Positions 24,306 through 33,999 of a stretch of 64,000 nt of DNA are shown here, in pieces; the first letter of the stretch is position 1; each line of letters begins with the position of its first letter. Below the pieces are notes generated by a model. The model saw only the letters and a list, made by a program, of their open reading frames with translations, was not told where the DNA came from and did not search any database. The DNA is taken from positions 434,001-498,000 of the forward strand of contig CAZKBS010000001.1 of NCBI GenBank assembly GCA_964551435.1, written 5' to 3'. Both the position numbers and the translations under genes were made by a program. The DNA comes from UBA2020 sp964551435. GTDB lineage: Bacteria; Pseudomonadota; Alphaproteobacteria; Micavibrionales; UBA2020.

Positions 24306-26198
24306 ATGCCCGCAAAAACCCGCCCCGCCGTCTCGAAAAAACCCGTGAAAACAAGAGGCTCGGCAGGGCAGGGCGCTTTGCCTGTCTGGTCTTTGGATGA
24401 TCTGGTGCCGCCGCCTGTGCAAAAAAATATTACCGCCACCCTTGCAAAGGCGCAGCGGGAGGCCGCGGCCTTTCGTAAAAAATACGAAAACAAGGTCGCG
24501 CGTCTGAGCGCGGCGGGATTCGGCGCGGCCTTTGCCGCTTACGAAAACATCAGCGAAACTATGGGACGTGTCGGCAGTTATGTATCACTGGATCGCCAGA
24601 CGAAGCTTGATGATGCGCGTGCGGGGCAGCTCTACCAATCAACCAGCGAGGCGCTGAACGATATTTCCGCGCATCTGGTTTTTTTCCGTCTGGAAATCAA
24701 CCGCGTGTCCGATGGCGTTTTTGGCAAATGGCTTAAACATCCGGCTGTCGCTCGTTACCGTCCCGTGCTGTCGCAAATGCGTGCGTTCCGGCCTTATCAG
24801 CTGTCCGACGAAGTCGAGAAAATCCTGCATGACCGCGATGTGACGGGCGCGGCCGCCTGGATGCGCATGTTCGATGAAACAGCGGCGAAGCTGCGCTTTC
24901 CCTTCCGTGGCAAAATCCTGACCGAAACAGAAATTTTCCATCAACTGCTGTCGGATGACGCGGCGGTGCGCCGTGACGCGCATGTGTCTATCGGTAAAGT
25001 GCTCAAGGAGCATGCGGGCACGTTCGGCTTTATTCTCAACACCCTTGCCAAGGAAAAAGAAGTCGACGACCGCCAGCGTGGATTCAAAAGCGCGATGGCG
25101 GCGCGCAATCTCGACAATCAGGTCGAGGATGCGGTGGTAACGGCATTGGTCGATTCCGTGCGCGCCAGCCACAAAAACCTGTCTCACCGCTACTACAAAC
25201 TCAAAGCCGGATGGATGGGTAAAAAACATCTCGATATCTGGGACCGGAACGCGCCGCTGCCTTTCGCGGCAAAACGCAAACTGGGCTGGGGCAAGGCTTG
25301 CGACATGGTGCTGCAGGCCTATGGCCATTTCCATCCCGAACTTGCGCGGGTGGCGCAGCAGTTCTTCGACGGCAGCTGGATAGACGCACAGCCGCGTGCG
25401 GGCAAAGACAGCGGCGCGTTTTCCGCATCAACCGTGCCCTCCGCGCACCCTTATATTCTGATGAACTACAAAGGCGGTCTGGAGGATGTCATGACGCTCG
25501 CCCATGAAATGGGGCATGGCGTGCATCAGGTATTGGCGGGCAAGCAGGGATATTTCATGTCCGATACGCCCCTCACGCTGGCCGAAACCGCCAGCGTGTT
25601 TGGCGAGATGCTGGTCTTTCAATCGCTGCTGGCATCCGAAACCGACCCTGTGGCGCGCCGTGCCCTGCTGGCCCGCAAGGTCGAGGATATGCTCAATACC
25701 GTCGTGCGTCAGGTTGCGTTTCACGATTTCGAATGGCAATTCCATCAGGCGCGCAAAAAGGGTGAACTGACGCCCGATGAAATGGGCGATATCTGGATGG
25801 ACGTCATGCGCCGCAGCCTCGGCCCTGCTTTCAGGTTCGATGAAAATTACCGTTATTTCTGGGCCTATATTTCACATTTTTATCACGCGCCGTTTTACGT
25901 CTATGCCTATGCCTTCGGCGATTGTCTGGTGAATGCGCTTTATATGGCCTATGTGGATTCTGAAAAGAAAGGTCAGGGCCGCGCCTTCGCCGACAAATAT
26001 ATCGACCTTCTGGCGGCAGGCGGCACTTTGCATCACCGTGCGCTTCTGAAGCCATTCGGGCTTGATGCGGGAGACCCGGCGTTCTGGCGGCGGGGATTGT
26101 CGCTGATTGAAAGTTTCATAGACCAGTTGGAATCGGACGGGAAGGCTGATAATCTGGCTGCGCCGCGCAGAAAAACGCGCTCGCGTCAAAAGAGATAA
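24306..26198 (+). CDS. pepF: Oligoendopeptidase F, M3B family (first of three paralogues)
   Basis: Zinc peptidase that cuts short oligopeptides in the cytosol. 630 residues. The zinc site HEMGH is at 400-404, followed by the Glu-bearing helix DTPLTLAETASVFGEML; PFYVYAYAFGDCLV is the substrate-closing segment of the family. An N-terminal Lys/Ala/Pro-rich stretch of 25 residues precedes the conserved WSLDDL start, which is unusual and may be a disordered tail. It is followed 8 bases later by a GGDEF gene, then by two more pepF paralogues. The start was taken at the ATG matching its family; only a weak AGAGAG precedes it. Confidence 0.92.
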   Translation: MPAKTRPAVSKKPVKTRGSAGQGALPVWSLDDLVPPPVQKNITATLAKAQREAAAFRKKYENKVARLSAAGFGAAFAAYENISETMGRVGSYVSLDRQTKLDDARAGQLYQSTSEALNDISAHLVFFRLEINRVSDGVFGKWLKHPAVARYRPVLSQMRAFRPYQLSDEVEKILHDRDVTGAAAWMRMFDETAAKLRFPFRGKILTETEIFHQLLSDDAAVRRDAHVSIGKVLKEHAGTFGFILNTLAKEKEVDDRQRGFKSAMAARNLDNQVEDAVVTALVDSVRASHKNLSHRYYKLKAGWMGKKHLDIWDRNAPLPFAAKRKLGWGKACDMVLQAYGHFHPELARVAQQFFDGSWIDAQPRAGKDSGAFSASTVPSAHPYILMNYKGGLEDVMTLAHEMGHGVHQVLAGKQGYFMSDTPLTLAETASVFGEMLVFQSLLASETDPVARRALLARKVEDMLNTVVRQVAFHDFEWQFHQARKKGELTPDEMGDIWMDVMRRSLGPAFRFDENYRYFWAYISHFYHAPFYVYAYAFGDCLVNALYMAYVDSEKKGQGRAFADKYIDLLAAGGTLHHRALLKPFGLDAGDPAFWRRGLSLIESFIDQLESDGKADNLAAPRRKTRSRQKR

Positions 26199-26206
26199 CA
26201 GACAGC

Positions 26207-27121
26207 ATGTTCCTTTTCGGTAAAAAAGCCAGAATCGCCGACCTGTGCCGGCAAATCTCCCTTCATGCCGAAGAAGCCGTGGTTATTATCGACCGCAACA
26301 GCGAAATCATCTTTTTCAACGAAGGCGCCGAAAAAGTTTTCGGCTATACCGCCAGTGAAATCACAGGCCAGAAACTCGATATCCTGCTGCCGGAGCGGTT
26401 TCATATCCAGCACGATATGATGATACATGAATTCGGCCATTCCGAATCTACCGTCAAACATTCCGAAGACCGCCACCGTCAAATCTATGGCCGCCGCAAA
26501 AGCGGCGAGGAATTTGTCGCCAGCGCGTCGATTTTCGATCTCAGCCGCGGCGACCAGAAATTCTATGGCGCGGTGGTGCGCGATATCAGCAAAAACCGCA
26601 AAACAGAAGAAGAATTGCTGCGCCTTGCCGCGACCGACCCGTTGACGGGCGCGTTCAACCGACGCGAATTTACCGCGATTGCCGCACGCGAAGCGCTCCG
26701 CGCCAACCGTTATCATCACCCGCTGTCGATTTTGATGCTCGACCTTGATCACTTCAAGCGGCTGAACGATACCTATGGCCACGGCGCCGGCGACAAAGCC
26801 TTGCAGCGCTTCACCATGATTTGCACCAATGCGCTGCGCAACGTCGATGTTTTCGGCCGCTGGGGCGGCGAAGAATTCGTGGCGCTGCTGCCTGAAACGG
26901 ATATTCAGGGCGCGGTCGTGATTGCGGAGCGTCTGCGCCGCCTGACCGCCGATAACCTGCTGACCTATAACGACCATAAAATCAATTTCACTGTCAGCAT
27001 CGGGATTGCCGAATTCAAGGACGGCGAAACGTCCATCGACGGCGTATTGGGCCGTGCCGATAACGCGGTCTATGACGCCAAGAAGGCGGGCCGCGATAGA
27101 ATTTCCGTATTCAGAAATTAA
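26207..27121 (+). CDS. PAS-GGDEF diguanylate cyclase
   Basis: 304 residues. A PAS domain (about 15-135) starts with AEEAVVIIDRNSEIIFFNEGAEKVFGYTASEITGQ, and a GGDEF domain follows from TDPLTGAFNRREF to the end. The active-site signature is GGEEF (220-224), an active variant. The inhibitory I-site RNVD sits exactly five residues before it, so product feedback is expected. No membrane segment, so it is cytosolic and would answer a small ligand or redox cue through PAS to make c-di-GMP. It sits between two pepF genes, 8 bases after the first, and is probably transcribed with it. Confidence 0.93.
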   Translation: MFLFGKKARIADLCRQISLHAEEAVVIIDRNSEIIFFNEGAEKVFGYTASEITGQKLDILLPERFHIQHDMMIHEFGHSESTVKHSEDRHRQIYGRRKSGEEFVASASIFDLSRGDQKFYGAVVRDISKNRKTEEELLRLAATDPLTGAFNRREFTAIAAREALRANRYHHPLSILMLDLDHFKRLNDTYGHGAGDKALQRFTMICTNALRNVDVFGRWGGEEFVALLPETDIQGAVVIAERLRRLTADNLLTYNDHKINFTVSIGIAEFKDGETSIDGVLGRADNAVYDAKKAGRDRISVFRN

Positions 27122-27158
27122 TCAAATATTCTGAAAAACAAAACGGGCGCAGGGGTAA

Positions 27159-27196
27159 AAAAGCCTTTCTGTCATAAAATTCTGTGTTAGGCTTTT
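27159..27196 (+). terminator. Weak terminator-like inverted repeat
   Basis: AAAAGCCT pairs with AGGCTTTT over a 22-base loop just after the GGDEF gene. The stem is short in GC and the loop large, so it may only slow transcription before the second pepF gene. Confidence 0.3.
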
Positions 27197-27315
27197 GGTC
27201 GTTCGTTCAAACAAGAAGCTGTCCACCGCCGCCGGCGGATGTCAAAGACGGCCGGTATGGGCGGTAAACGGGTGTCTGCGTGGCCAAGGCCGCGCCGTGC
27301 AAACTTCGGAGGCCG

Positions 27316-29328
27316 ATGCAAAAGCAACCGGACCAGACACCGGATACCCCGCCGCCGCAGGACAAGCTCCCGCGCTGGGATTTGTCGGCCCTGTTTCCGG
27401 GCAAAGATTCCCCTGAATTTAAAAACGCTCTCGCGGATATCGACCGCGATGTGAAATCTTTCGCGCAGGACTGGCGCGGCAAGGTCGCCAAGGCTGACGG
27501 CGCGGCGCTGGGCGCGGCGGTGGCGCGGTTTGAAAAAATCACCGAAAACATCGCGCGCGTTGAAACCTATGTGTCGCTGCTGCGCGCCGCGGATAACCGC
27601 GAAGACGCCTTCGCCAGCAAAACTGACGACCGCCTGCGGGCTTCGGTGCAGGAACTTTTGTTTTTCACGCTGGAGCTGAATAAAATACCCGAACCCGCGC
27701 TGTTGCAAAAAATCGCCGCGCCGGAACTGTCGGTCTACGCGCCGTGGATAGGCGCACTGCGCGCCAGCCGTCCGCACCAGCTGGATGATGCGGCTGAAAA
27801 ATATCGTCACCTCAAAGAAGGCGCGGCTGAAGATGCCTGGCGCCGTCTGTTTGATCTGACGATGCAGGGGCTGCGGTTTGATGTGGGCGGCGAAAAGCTG
27901 ACCGAAGCGGAAACGCTGAATATCATCGACAACGACCGCGATCCGGCCAAGCGCCGCGCCGCATGGGAAGCCTTCACCAGGGGGCTTGGCGACAACATCG
28001 GCCCCTTCGCGCTGATCACCAATACGCTCGCCGCACTCAAGGCGGCCGAAGACACCCAGCGCGGTTTTGAAAAGCCCGAAGACAGCCGCCATCTCGAAAA
28101 CCATATCGAGCGCGATACCGTGGCGGCCCTCAGCAGTGCCGTCAAATCGTCGCAGGCCAAAACATCGCACCGCTATTACAGCTGGAAAGCGAAAAAGAAC
28201 GGCGTCGCCAGATTGCATCCCGCTGACCGCAATGCACCGCTTGCGGATGCGCCGCAAAAATATATCCCGTGGGAAGAGGCGAGAGAAATTGTACTGGCCG
28301 CCTTCGCGCAAATGTCGCCGGAGATGGAAAAAATCGGCCGCCGCTTTTTCGACGAAGGCTGGATAGATGCCGAACCGCGCGAAGGCAAGGACAGTGGCGC
28401 GTTTTCGCATCCTTCCGTTCCGTCGGCGCATCCGTTTATTTTGCTGAATTATTTCGGCACGCCAGGCGATGTGATGACGCTTGCGCATGAACTCGGTCAT
28501 GGCATCCATCAGGTCTTGGCGGCGAAACAGGGGCAGTTGATGGCCGATACGCCCCTGACAATCGCCGAGACCGCCAGCGTGTTTGGCGAGATGCTGACTT
28601 TTCGCAGTTTGCTGGAACGTGAAGAAGCCCCCGCCGCGCGCCGCGCGATGCTGGCCGGTAAAATCGAAGATATGCTCAATACCGTCGTGCGCCAGACAGC
28701 ATTTTTTAATTTCGAGCAAAAACTGCATGCCGAATACCGCGAAAAAGGCGAGCTTTCCGCGCAGCGTATCGGCGCTCTCTGGCGCGAGGTGAACCGCGAC
28801 AGCCTTGGCCCTGCGGTTAACATGGATACGCCGGGGGCGGAAAACCTCTGGGCCTATATCCCGCATTTCATCCATACGCCTTTTTACGTTTATGCCTATG
28901 CCTTTGGCGATTGTCTGGTGAATGCGCTCTACGACAGCTATGACAAGGCTACGGATAAAAAAGATTTCGCGCAGAAATATCAGGCGCTGCTCGCCGCGGG
29001 CGGCAGCAAAACGCACGAGCAGTTGCTGGAGCCTTTCGGTTTCGATATCAACGATCCCGCGTTCTGGCGCAAAGGCCTCGGCGTGCTGGAGCGTTATATC
29101 GACGATCTCATCGCGCTTGATAACAAAATCGAACAGGCGAAAAAGGCAGAACAAGATTTCAAACAGGCTGGTAAATCGCTGACGGGCGATAAAGCGGGCG
29201 CAAACGATAACAAATCCGCCAGCGCGTTTAAAAACGCCGCACGGCGCAAGCCGCCGGCGGCGGGGCTCGACGAAACGCCTAAATCTTCCGCGCCGCCCAA
29301 ACCCCCGAAAGCGGGAGGAACGCCATGA
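27316..29328 (+). CDS. pepF: Oligoendopeptidase F, M3B family (second paralogue)
   Basis: 670 residues with zinc site HELGH at 391-395, DTPLTIAETASVFGEMLTF after it, and PFYVYAYAFGDCLVNALYDSY in the C-terminal lobe. It is clearly closer to the first paralogue than to the third (same AETASVFGEML and YAYAFGDCLVNALY). A C-terminal tail of about 70 residues rich in Lys, Ala and Pro has no counterpart in typical PepF. The ATG with GGAGG just upstream is chosen; a GTG 36 bases earlier is possible. The stop overlaps the start of the third paralogue (ATGA). Confidence 0.92.
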   Translation: MQKQPDQTPDTPPPQDKLPRWDLSALFPGKDSPEFKNALADIDRDVKSFAQDWRGKVAKADGAALGAAVARFEKITENIARVETYVSLLRAADNREDAFASKTDDRLRASVQELLFFTLELNKIPEPALLQKIAAPELSVYAPWIGALRASRPHQLDDAAEKYRHLKEGAAEDAWRRLFDLTMQGLRFDVGGEKLTEAETLNIIDNDRDPAKRRAAWEAFTRGLGDNIGPFALITNTLAALKAAEDTQRGFEKPEDSRHLENHIERDTVAALSSAVKSSQAKTSHRYYSWKAKKNGVARLHPADRNAPLADAPQKYIPWEEAREIVLAAFAQMSPEMEKIGRRFFDEGWIDAEPREGKDSGAFSHPSVPSAHPFILLNYFGTPGDVMTLAHELGHGIHQVLAAKQGQLMADTPLTIAETASVFGEMLTFRSLLEREEAPAARRAMLAGKIEDMLNTVVRQTAFFNFEQKLHAEYREKGELSAQRIGALWREVNRDSLGPAVNMDTPGAENLWAYIPHFIHTPFYVYAYAFGDCLVNALYDSYDKATDKKDFAQKYQALLAAGGSKTHEQLLEPFGFDINDPAFWRKGLGVLERYIDDLIALDNKIEQAKKAEQDFKQAGKSLTGDKAGANDNKSASAFKNAARRKPPAAGLDETPKSSAPPKPPKAGGTP

Positions 29329-31265
29329 AACCGCAACGCAGTGGCATGCTGCCGCAAAAACGTTTGCAGGATGATTTCAATCGCGCCCGCAAGGCGGTGA
29401 ACGACAACCCGTCGCCACATGATGACGATCTGCCGCGCTGGGATCTGCAATCCCTTTATAAATCCCCCGACGCGCCGGAGCTGAAGGCCGAACTCGCGCA
29501 AATCGACAAACTCTGCGACGATTTCGTGGAAACCTACGAAGGTACGTTGGAATGGCTTTCGGGCAGTGACCTTGGCAAGGCGCTGATGGTCTATGAACAG
29601 ATCGAAGTCTTGCGCCACAAAGTCAGCTGTTACATCACGCTTATGGAATCCGACGATGTCGCTAATTTCGCGCGTCTGGGCGATCTCAATAAATGGTTTC
29701 AGGAAAACGGCGGCAAGATAGGGTTTTTCGAAGCTGAACTTGCCGCGATGAAAGAACAAACCCTGATGCCCAAATTGGCCGCGCCGGAGCTGGCGGCCTA
29801 TGCCCCATGGCTGGCGGTTTTGCGCGCGCGCGACGGACAGTCGCTGCCGGACGGCCTTGGCGGTCTCTCGGTCGACTTCGCCACGACCAGCCGCGAAGGC
29901 TGGAACCGTTTTTATCATGAAACCATCAATGCGCTGCGCGTTGAGTGGCGCGGTGAAAAACTGTCGCTGGATGATATGGCCGACCGCCTGTCGTCAATGA
30001 CGCTGGCGGAACGTCAGGAAGGCCGCCGTGCGATGGCGGATGCGCTGCGCGCGCAAAGCGCACGCATCGCCCTTTGCTACAACGCGATGATCCGCGACGA
30101 TATAATTGACAACGACCTGTCGGGCGTGACCCGACCCGATGCGCCGGTCAACCGCGCCAACCGTGCCGGTGACGAAGTGGTCGATATGATGTTCGATACC
30201 ATTAAATCATCTTATGCGCAGCTGTCGCACCGTTTTTATGAATGGAAGGCGCGGCAGCACGGGCAGGAAGTCATGCCGCGTGCACAGGTCGGCATGAAAT
30301 TGCCGGGGCTGGAAGAGGCCAGCCATGAATATTCGTTTGGCGAGGCGAAGCGTCTTGTCATGCGCGCCTTCCGCAAATTCTCCCCCAAATTCGCGCGTCT
30401 GGCCGAAAAAGTTTTCAGCGCCGGTCATATCGATGCAGAACCGCGCGAGGGAAAAGACACCGGCGCCTTCGCCCTGCCTACGGGGCCGGGGAATGTGCCC
30501 TATGTGATGCTGAGCTTTACCGGCACGGCGGGCGATGTGGCGGCGACGCTGGGACATGAGCTTGGTCATGCCGTGCATCAGCAGCTGGCCGAAAAGGCCT
30601 GCGGGTTTTTCATGTCGGAAGTGCCGACGCCGGTTGCCGAAACCGCGAGCATTTTTGCCGAGATGCTGGTTTTCGAAGAATTACTCAAGACCGAAAAAGA
30701 CGAAGCGGTGCGCAAAAAACTGCTGGTTGACCGCCTTGAAAACATGCTTGGCAACGGGCTTCAGCAATTGGCCTATTACGATTTTGAAAAGCGCGTGCAT
30801 GAAGCCCGCCGCGAAGGCGAGCTGGATGCTGAGGCGATTTCCGACATCTGGGTTGAAACCCAGCGCGAATATTACGGCCCCAGCGTCGAGACGGATGATT
30901 ATGACCGCTATTACTGGATGACGGTGCCGCATTTCTTCGACACGCCGTTCTATGTGTATTCTTACGCCTTCGCCCAGCAGGTGGTCAGCGGATTGTACCG
31001 TTCTTACAAAACCGCCGAAGCCGAAGGGCCGGAGGCGCGGGCGGAATTTATTGAAAATTATATCGGGCTGCTCGAATCCGGACTGACCAAGAATCTGTAT
31101 GAAATGTTCCAGCCGTTCGACCTCGACCCCGAAAGCAAGGAATTCTGGGAAAACGGCCTGTCGCTCGCCGCGCAATACATGGACGAACTGGCGGCGCTGG
31201 ACACCCGCGCCCCCGCCGCGCGGGCCGATAAACCGTCCAAAAAGCAAAAAGGCCCCAAAAAATAA
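29325..31265 (+). CDS. pepF: Oligoendopeptidase F, M3B family (third paralogue)
   Basis: 646 residues. The zinc site is HELGH at 411-415, with VPTPVAETASIFAEMLVFEEL as the following Glu helix. The C-terminal PFYVYSYAFAQQVVSGLYRSY differs from the CLVNALY form of its two neighbours, placing it in a different branch of the family. It has a short N-terminal extension and a Lys-rich C-terminus (KPSKKQKGPKK). It overlaps the second paralogue by 4 bases, so the two are translated together. Substrate range probably differs from the other two, as inference. Confidence 0.92.
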   Translation: MKPQRSGMLPQKRLQDDFNRARKAVNDNPSPHDDDLPRWDLQSLYKSPDAPELKAELAQIDKLCDDFVETYEGTLEWLSGSDLGKALMVYEQIEVLRHKVSCYITLMESDDVANFARLGDLNKWFQENGGKIGFFEAELAAMKEQTLMPKLAAPELAAYAPWLAVLRARDGQSLPDGLGGLSVDFATTSREGWNRFYHETINALRVEWRGEKLSLDDMADRLSSMTLAERQEGRRAMADALRAQSARIALCYNAMIRDDIIDNDLSGVTRPDAPVNRANRAGDEVVDMMFDTIKSSYAQLSHRFYEWKARQHGQEVMPRAQVGMKLPGLEEASHEYSFGEAKRLVMRAFRKFSPKFARLAEKVFSAGHIDAEPREGKDTGAFALPTGPGNVPYVMLSFTGTAGDVAATLGHELGHAVHQQLAEKACGFFMSEVPTPVAETASIFAEMLVFEELLKTEKDEAVRKKLLVDRLENMLGNGLQQLAYYDFEKRVHEARREGELDAEAISDIWVETQREYYGPSVETDDYDRYYWMTVPHFFDTPFYVYSYAFAQQVVSGLYRSYKTAEAEGPEARAEFIENYIGLLESGLTKNLYEMFQPFDLDPESKEFWENGLSLAAQYMDELAALDTRAPAARADKPSKKQKGPKK

Positions 31266-31364
31266 CCCGGCCGAAGCCGCTTCGCCGTGGGCTAAAATAG
31301 GATTGAGGCGGGGCTATTACAGAATCCTCTCGACTTTTTTGCACCGCGATATCATCTTTGCATC

Positions 31365-32831
31365 ATGAGCAAAGATCGCGACGGCAAAAAACCATCCGGC
31401 AAATCCCCCGCAGGCGGCAAAAAAACACCCGCCCGTAAATCCGCTGTATCCGCCAGCGCGAAGGAATCCCCCGAAAAACCTGCAGCCAAAGACACCGAGA
31501 AAAGTACCGTCGGCGGGCGCATCAAGCGCTATGCGCGTGTTTCGACGACCATGACGGGCCTCGCGGCGCGGCTGGCGGGGCAGAAATACCTCGGCCTTGA
31601 TATAGACAAGCCGCAGCATGCCAAGCAGCTGATGGAAAGCCTCGGCAATCTCAAGGGCCCGCTTCTCAAAGTCGCGCAGCTGCTCGCCACTATCCCGAAT
31701 GCCCTGCCCAAGGAATACGCGGCGGAGCTGCAAAAACTGCAATCACAGGCGCCGCCCATGGGCTGGTTGTTCGTGCGCCGGCGCATGGCGGCGGAACTGG
31801 GCCGCGATTGGGAATCAAAATTCAAAAGTTTTGAAAAAGAAGCGGCTGCGGCCGCCTCCCTCGGGCAGGTCCACCGCGCCATCACGCATGACGGGCGCAA
31901 GGTCGCGTGCAAACTGCAATACCCCGACATGCAGGCAGCGGTCGAGGCTGATCTTGGCCAGCTGAAACTGGTCATGGGCGTGTTTGAAAAATACGACCAG
32001 TCCGTGGTGACGGATGATATTCAAAAAGAAATCGCCGCGCGTTTGCACGAAGAACTCGACTATGCCCTCGAAGCGCGCCATGCGGCGCTTTATGCGCGGA
32101 TGCTCAAGGACGAACCCGGTGTGCATGTACCGCAGGTCGTGCCGGAACTGTCTTCGGCGCGGCTGATTACCACGACATGGCTGGAAGGCGCCTCGATACT
32201 CGGCTTCGTCGATGCCAAGGCGGATATCCGCAACCGCATCGCGTATAATCTGTTCCGCACATGGTATGTGCCGCTTTATTTCTATGGCGTTATTCACGGC
32301 GACCCGCATCTGGGTAACTATACCGTGCAAAAAGACCAGAGCATCAATCTGCTCGATTTCGGCTGCGTGCGCATTTTCCCGCCGCGCTTTGTCGAGGGGG
32401 TTATCACCCTTTATCACGCCCTGCAGCGCGAAGACCGCGATATGGCGGTCGCTGCCTATGAATGCTGGGGTTTTTCAGGGCTGAACAAGGAAACCATCGA
32501 TGTGCTCAATATGTGGGCGGGGTTCCTTTATGGCCCCGTGCTGGATGACCGCGTGCGCCCGATTGGCGTTGTCGAAAACGGTGTTTATGGCCGCGATGTG
32601 GCATCGAAAGTTCACCGCGAGCTGAAACGCATCGGCGGCGTGCGCGTGCCGCGCGAATTCGTATTCATGGACCGCGCGGCGCTGGGGCTTGGCTCGGTCT
32701 TTCTGCATTTGCGGGCGGAGATTAACTGGCACAACCTGTTTCATGAACTGGTTGCCGATTTTAGTGTCGATAAATTGAAAAAACGTCAGGCGGAGATGCT
32801 CTCCGGCTTTGGCCTTACGGCACCCGTTTAA
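31365..32831 (+). CDS. ABC1/UbiB-like atypical kinase
   Basis: 488 residues. After a Lys/Ala/Pro-rich disordered N-terminus (about 50 residues), the ABC1 kinase-like core shows the KxGQ-type motif as LLKVAQLLA (Gly replaced by Ala), the Ala-rich loop AAAASLGQVHRA in place of a P-loop, the VAIK-like Lys in VACKLQYP, the catalytic HGDPHLGNY, and the metal site LLDFGCVR. Such proteins support ubiquinone or lipid metabolism; they are ATPases more than protein kinases. No C-terminal transmembrane pair is evident, so this is more like the soluble ADCK/AarF branch than true UbiB. Its end overlaps the convergent gene by 17 bases. Confidence 0.85.
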   Translation: MSKDRDGKKPSGKSPAGGKKTPARKSAVSASAKESPEKPAAKDTEKSTVGGRIKRYARVSTTMTGLAARLAGQKYLGLDIDKPQHAKQLMESLGNLKGPLLKVAQLLATIPNALPKEYAAELQKLQSQAPPMGWLFVRRRMAAELGRDWESKFKSFEKEAAAAASLGQVHRAITHDGRKVACKLQYPDMQAAVEADLGQLKLVMGVFEKYDQSVVTDDIQKEIAARLHEELDYALEARHAALYARMLKDEPGVHVPQVVPELSSARLITTTWLEGASILGFVDAKADIRNRIAYNLFRTWYVPLYFYGVIHGDPHLGNYTVQKDQSINLLDFGCVRIFPPRFVEGVITLYHALQREDRDMAVAAYECWGFSGLNKETIDVLNMWAGFLYGPVLDDRVRPIGVVENGVYGRDVASKVHRELKRIGGVRVPREFVFMDRAALGLGSVFLHLRAEINWHNLFHELVADFSVDKLKKRQAEMLSGFGLTAPV

Positions 32832-33876
32832 GGTTGCGCACATCCGCGCGCGGCGCGGCGGATCTTTCCGGCAGATCGAGCCCGAAAAGAATCTGTTCGC
32901 GGTTAAACGCAAATTCGCGCTGCGCCAGTTCATGCATGGCGCGCGTCCAGCCGGGGCCTTCCAGAGGTTCGCTGTTTACCCGCACATAGCTTTCGGCGTT
33001 TTGCATGTCACTGAGCGTGCCCTGAATGTAACCGCGCAAAACAGGCGCGCCCCATTTGAAAATTTCCCAGCTGTTCGTCTCCAAAACGGTCTGCGCCAGA
33101 ATGCGGTATGGTGTGTCGTCGCCCGGCTGCTGCGCTAGTGCATCCTGAAACGGCTTGAACGCGTCGGTGATGTTTTTCACGATCTGGTCGTTCGGCGTGT
33201 GGGCAATCGCGATGCGCGCCGCCAGGGTTGCGGTCTGCTGCGCATCCATACGGGCGAGGGGCAGATCCGGCGCCAGTTCGATGACTTTATCAAGAACGAA
33301 GCTGGTGAAGTGATCGGCATGGCGCGTGCCTTGCAGCGATACCAGACGTTGCGCGCGGCGCAGGCGCAGTCCTTCGACGCCTTTGAGACCGTCATCGCCG
33401 AACAGCTGTATCTGGCGCAGGGCGGCATAGGTATCGGCGGTTGATTCATGCAGCGTGCGACTCAGCTTTCCGGGCTGGCCATAGAGCGTGACGATATGGC
33501 CGATTTCATGATCGACCACGAAGTTCATAGCCTGTTTGTGACTGACAGCCGATCCGAGCAGGGCAATCGAGTCCGTACCTGTGTAAAGAACAACAAAAAA
33601 ATCGTTATCCGGCCCTTTGAACACGATCGAATTTTTTTGCGCGCTGTATTTTTCCAGCTGATTGTTCAGCGATGTGCGCAAGGAGGGGTTGGTCTGCATC
33701 AGGCGGGCGAAACGCGCGTCTGCATCCGCATGGCCGCCGATATATTCTCTGCGAAAGCTGTCGACAAAATAAATCCGTCCGGCCATATGCGGAAATTCCG
33801 CGCGGATACGTGCGGCGGTTTCGGCAAAATCGAAATTGTCGTTGGCGGTTTTCAACAGCGTTTTCCTGACTTTCAC
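32815..33876 (-). CDS. Unknown putative zinc metalloprotease (HExxH...E)
   Basis: 353 residues, not matched to a named family. A helix FVVDHEIGHIV carries HEIGH at 123-127; 17 residues on comes HESTADTYA (E144, D148), giving the HExxH...ExxxD layout of gluzincin peptidases, so a zinc site is likely. There is no signal peptide or membrane segment. The rest is helical, with NSEPLEGPGWTRAMHELA near the end. It starts with GTG, weakly supported. A 16-bp AT palindrome lies just upstream. The 3' end overlaps the convergent ABC1 kinase gene by 17 bases. Confidence 0.55.
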   Translation of the reverse strand: MKVRKTLLKTANDNFDFAETAARIRAEFPHMAGRIYFVDSFRREYIGGHADADARFARLMQTNPSLRTSLNNQLEKYSAQKNSIVFKGPDNDFFVVLYTGTDSIALLGSAVSHKQAMNFVVDHEIGHIVTLYGQPGKLSRTLHESTADTYAALRQIQLFGDDGLKGVEGLRLRRAQRLVSLQGTRHADHFTSFVLDKVIELAPDLPLARMDAQQTATLAARIAIAHTPNDQIVKNITDAFKPFQDALAQQPGDDTPYRILAQTVLETNSWEIFKWGAPVLRGYIQGTLSDMQNAESYVRVNSEPLEGPGWTRAMHELAQREFAFNREQILFGLDLPERSAAPRADVRNLKRVP

Positions 33877-33893
33877 TTCGGGCTCAAGAGTAT

Positions 33894-33909
33894 TTATTAT
33901 ACATAATAA
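33894..33909. promoter_or_regulatory. AT-rich palindrome near the metalloprotease-like gene
   Basis: TTATTAT and ATAATAA are perfect inverted arms around AC, 18 bases before the GTG start of the minus-strand gene. It could be an operator or part of a promoter. Confidence 0.3.
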
Positions 33910-33999
33910 TTAATCAGCGACCACCTTTTTGTCATAGAAAGCGGCTATTCAGCCTAACATACTGATTTACCGTGAAAAATCTACCCAAAAATGGCGGCT

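Noticed and set aside
27187..29154. A 655-codon open frame opposite the second pepF
   Set aside because: It has no domain pattern and coincides with an intact peptidase gene.
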